From: an uncultured Muribaculaceae bacterium
Lineage (GTDB): Bacteria; Bacteroidota; Bacteroidia; Bacteroidales; Muribaculaceae
Assembly (NCBI GenBank): GCA_910587075.1
Contig: CAJUKE010000012.1
Location: forward strand, 5,746 to 69,745
Length of the DNA: 64,000 nucleotides
Direction: 5' to 3'
Below, piece by piece: positions 63,663-64,000 of this stretch (its first letter is position 1; every line of letters begins with the position of its first letter). The notes under the pieces were generated by a model. That model saw only the letters and a program-made list of their open reading frames with translations. It had not been told where the DNA came from and did no database searches. A program made the position numbers and the translations under genes.

Positions 63663-64000
63663 ATGAGAATCCACCACCTGACAACAGCGGCTCTGCTTGC
63701 CGCGATAGCGTTAGCCCCAGTAGCTACGGCGGCTCAGGACCGGCCGACCGAGATGCCGGCGGTCTACAGTCCCCCAGTGCCCCGGCAGATGACATTCGCC
63801 GGACACCGTTTCGCGTTTGACCGCGAGGATATGTACGAGCGGCTCGACCGCGAGCTTTCGCAGATGTCGTACTCCCACGCCGCCACGATGCTGATGCTAA
63901 AGCGCGCCCCGCGCTATTTCCCGAGGATGCGGGAGGTGCTAAAAGCCAACGGTGTGCCGGAGGACATGGTGTATCTCGCCGCGCTCGAGTCGAGTCGGAA
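63663..64000 (+). CDS. Lytic murein transglycosylase, N-terminal part (cut by window edge)
   Basis: The first 112 codons of an exported protein with signal peptide (MRIHHLTTAALLAAIALAPVATAAQ). The segment RAPRYFPRMREVLKANGVPEDMVYLAALESSR matches the start of the SLT domain of MltD-type transglycosylases, where the Glu of ES is the catalytic acid. The gene continues beyond 64000, so LysM repeats or other domains cannot be judged. It is the fourth gene of the porin operon and complements the enzyme-less MltF-like protein. Confidence 0.82.
   Translation, partial: MRIHHLTTAALLAAIALAPVATAAQDRPTEMPAVYSPPVPRQMTFAGHRFAFDREDMYERLDRELSQMSYSHAATMLMLKRAPRYFPRMREVLKANGVPEDMVYLAALESSR

Overview
The window reads as a chromosome segment of a GC-rich Bacteroidales bacterium, most likely of the Muribaculaceae or a close relative. 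Several promoters fit the Bacteroidota form TTTG-N19..20-TAnnTTTG, start codons rarely have a Shine-Dalgarno site, and lineage-typical families occur (DUF5606, DUF6155, a Porin_10-type barrel, a TonB receptor with an N-terminal CarboxypepD_reg domain, a CHU_C/type B T9SS sorting domain, DPP5-like S9 peptidase). The species assignment is an inference.

Region 1 (1-15690) is the right end of an integrated tailed phage. A tape-measure gene cut by the left edge is followed by tail tip, baseplate and fibre genes on the + strand up to 10568. Then comes an accessory zone (about 10570-14333) with an antirepressor-like gene, three similarly built small transcription units that each end in a DUF5053-like protein, a highly structured leader RNA, and two overlapping small genes that could be lysis-related. 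A tyrosine integrase on the - strand (14392-15543) sits beside tRNA-Ser(GCT), the probable integration site.

Region 2 (15691-30002) is host chromosome: tRNA-Ser, an Uup-like ABC-F ATPase, a catalase, a GNAT acetyltransferase, a YjbR-like protein, an AraC regulator with a DUF4405-like membrane protein, a lipoprotein class A beta-lactamase overlapping a sugar O-acetyltransferase tail to tail, a TPR protein, glnS, and a - strand run of Nudix, formate/nitrite transporter, LysE exporter and CBM9-like genes.

Region 3 (30003-42290) holds a complete TetR-controlled export operon (TetR, outer membrane factor, HlyD adaptor, two ABC ATPases, two ABC-2 permeases) with a candidate operator, then an EamA exporter, a lipoprotein nitroreductase, AlkD, DUF5606 and a DPP5-like lipoprotein peptidase. 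Region 4 (42388-51191) holds valS, an M13 peptidase and ugd in a row, a thioredoxin-fold protein without active-site cysteines behind a roughly 300-nt leader, and the NfeD/SPFH pair. Region 5 (51192-64000) is envelope-related: a - strand operon of a sugar aminotransferase, a lipoprotein, an ABC ATPase and an FtsX-like permease; then a TonB receptor with DUF6155; then an operon of porin, MltF-like binding domain, CHU_C protein and a lytic transglycosylase cut by the right edge.

The most unusual part is 11349-14333. Three units repeat one plan (near-identical promoter, micro-ORF, GC-rich hairpin, DUF5053-like gene). In two of them the mRNA 5' end is complementary to its own 3' UTR by different sequences. 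Two units are bounded by perfect direct repeats of 41 and 38 bp. Between units lies a 155-nt RNA domain whose closing stem competes with a second stem that would cover the next start codon.
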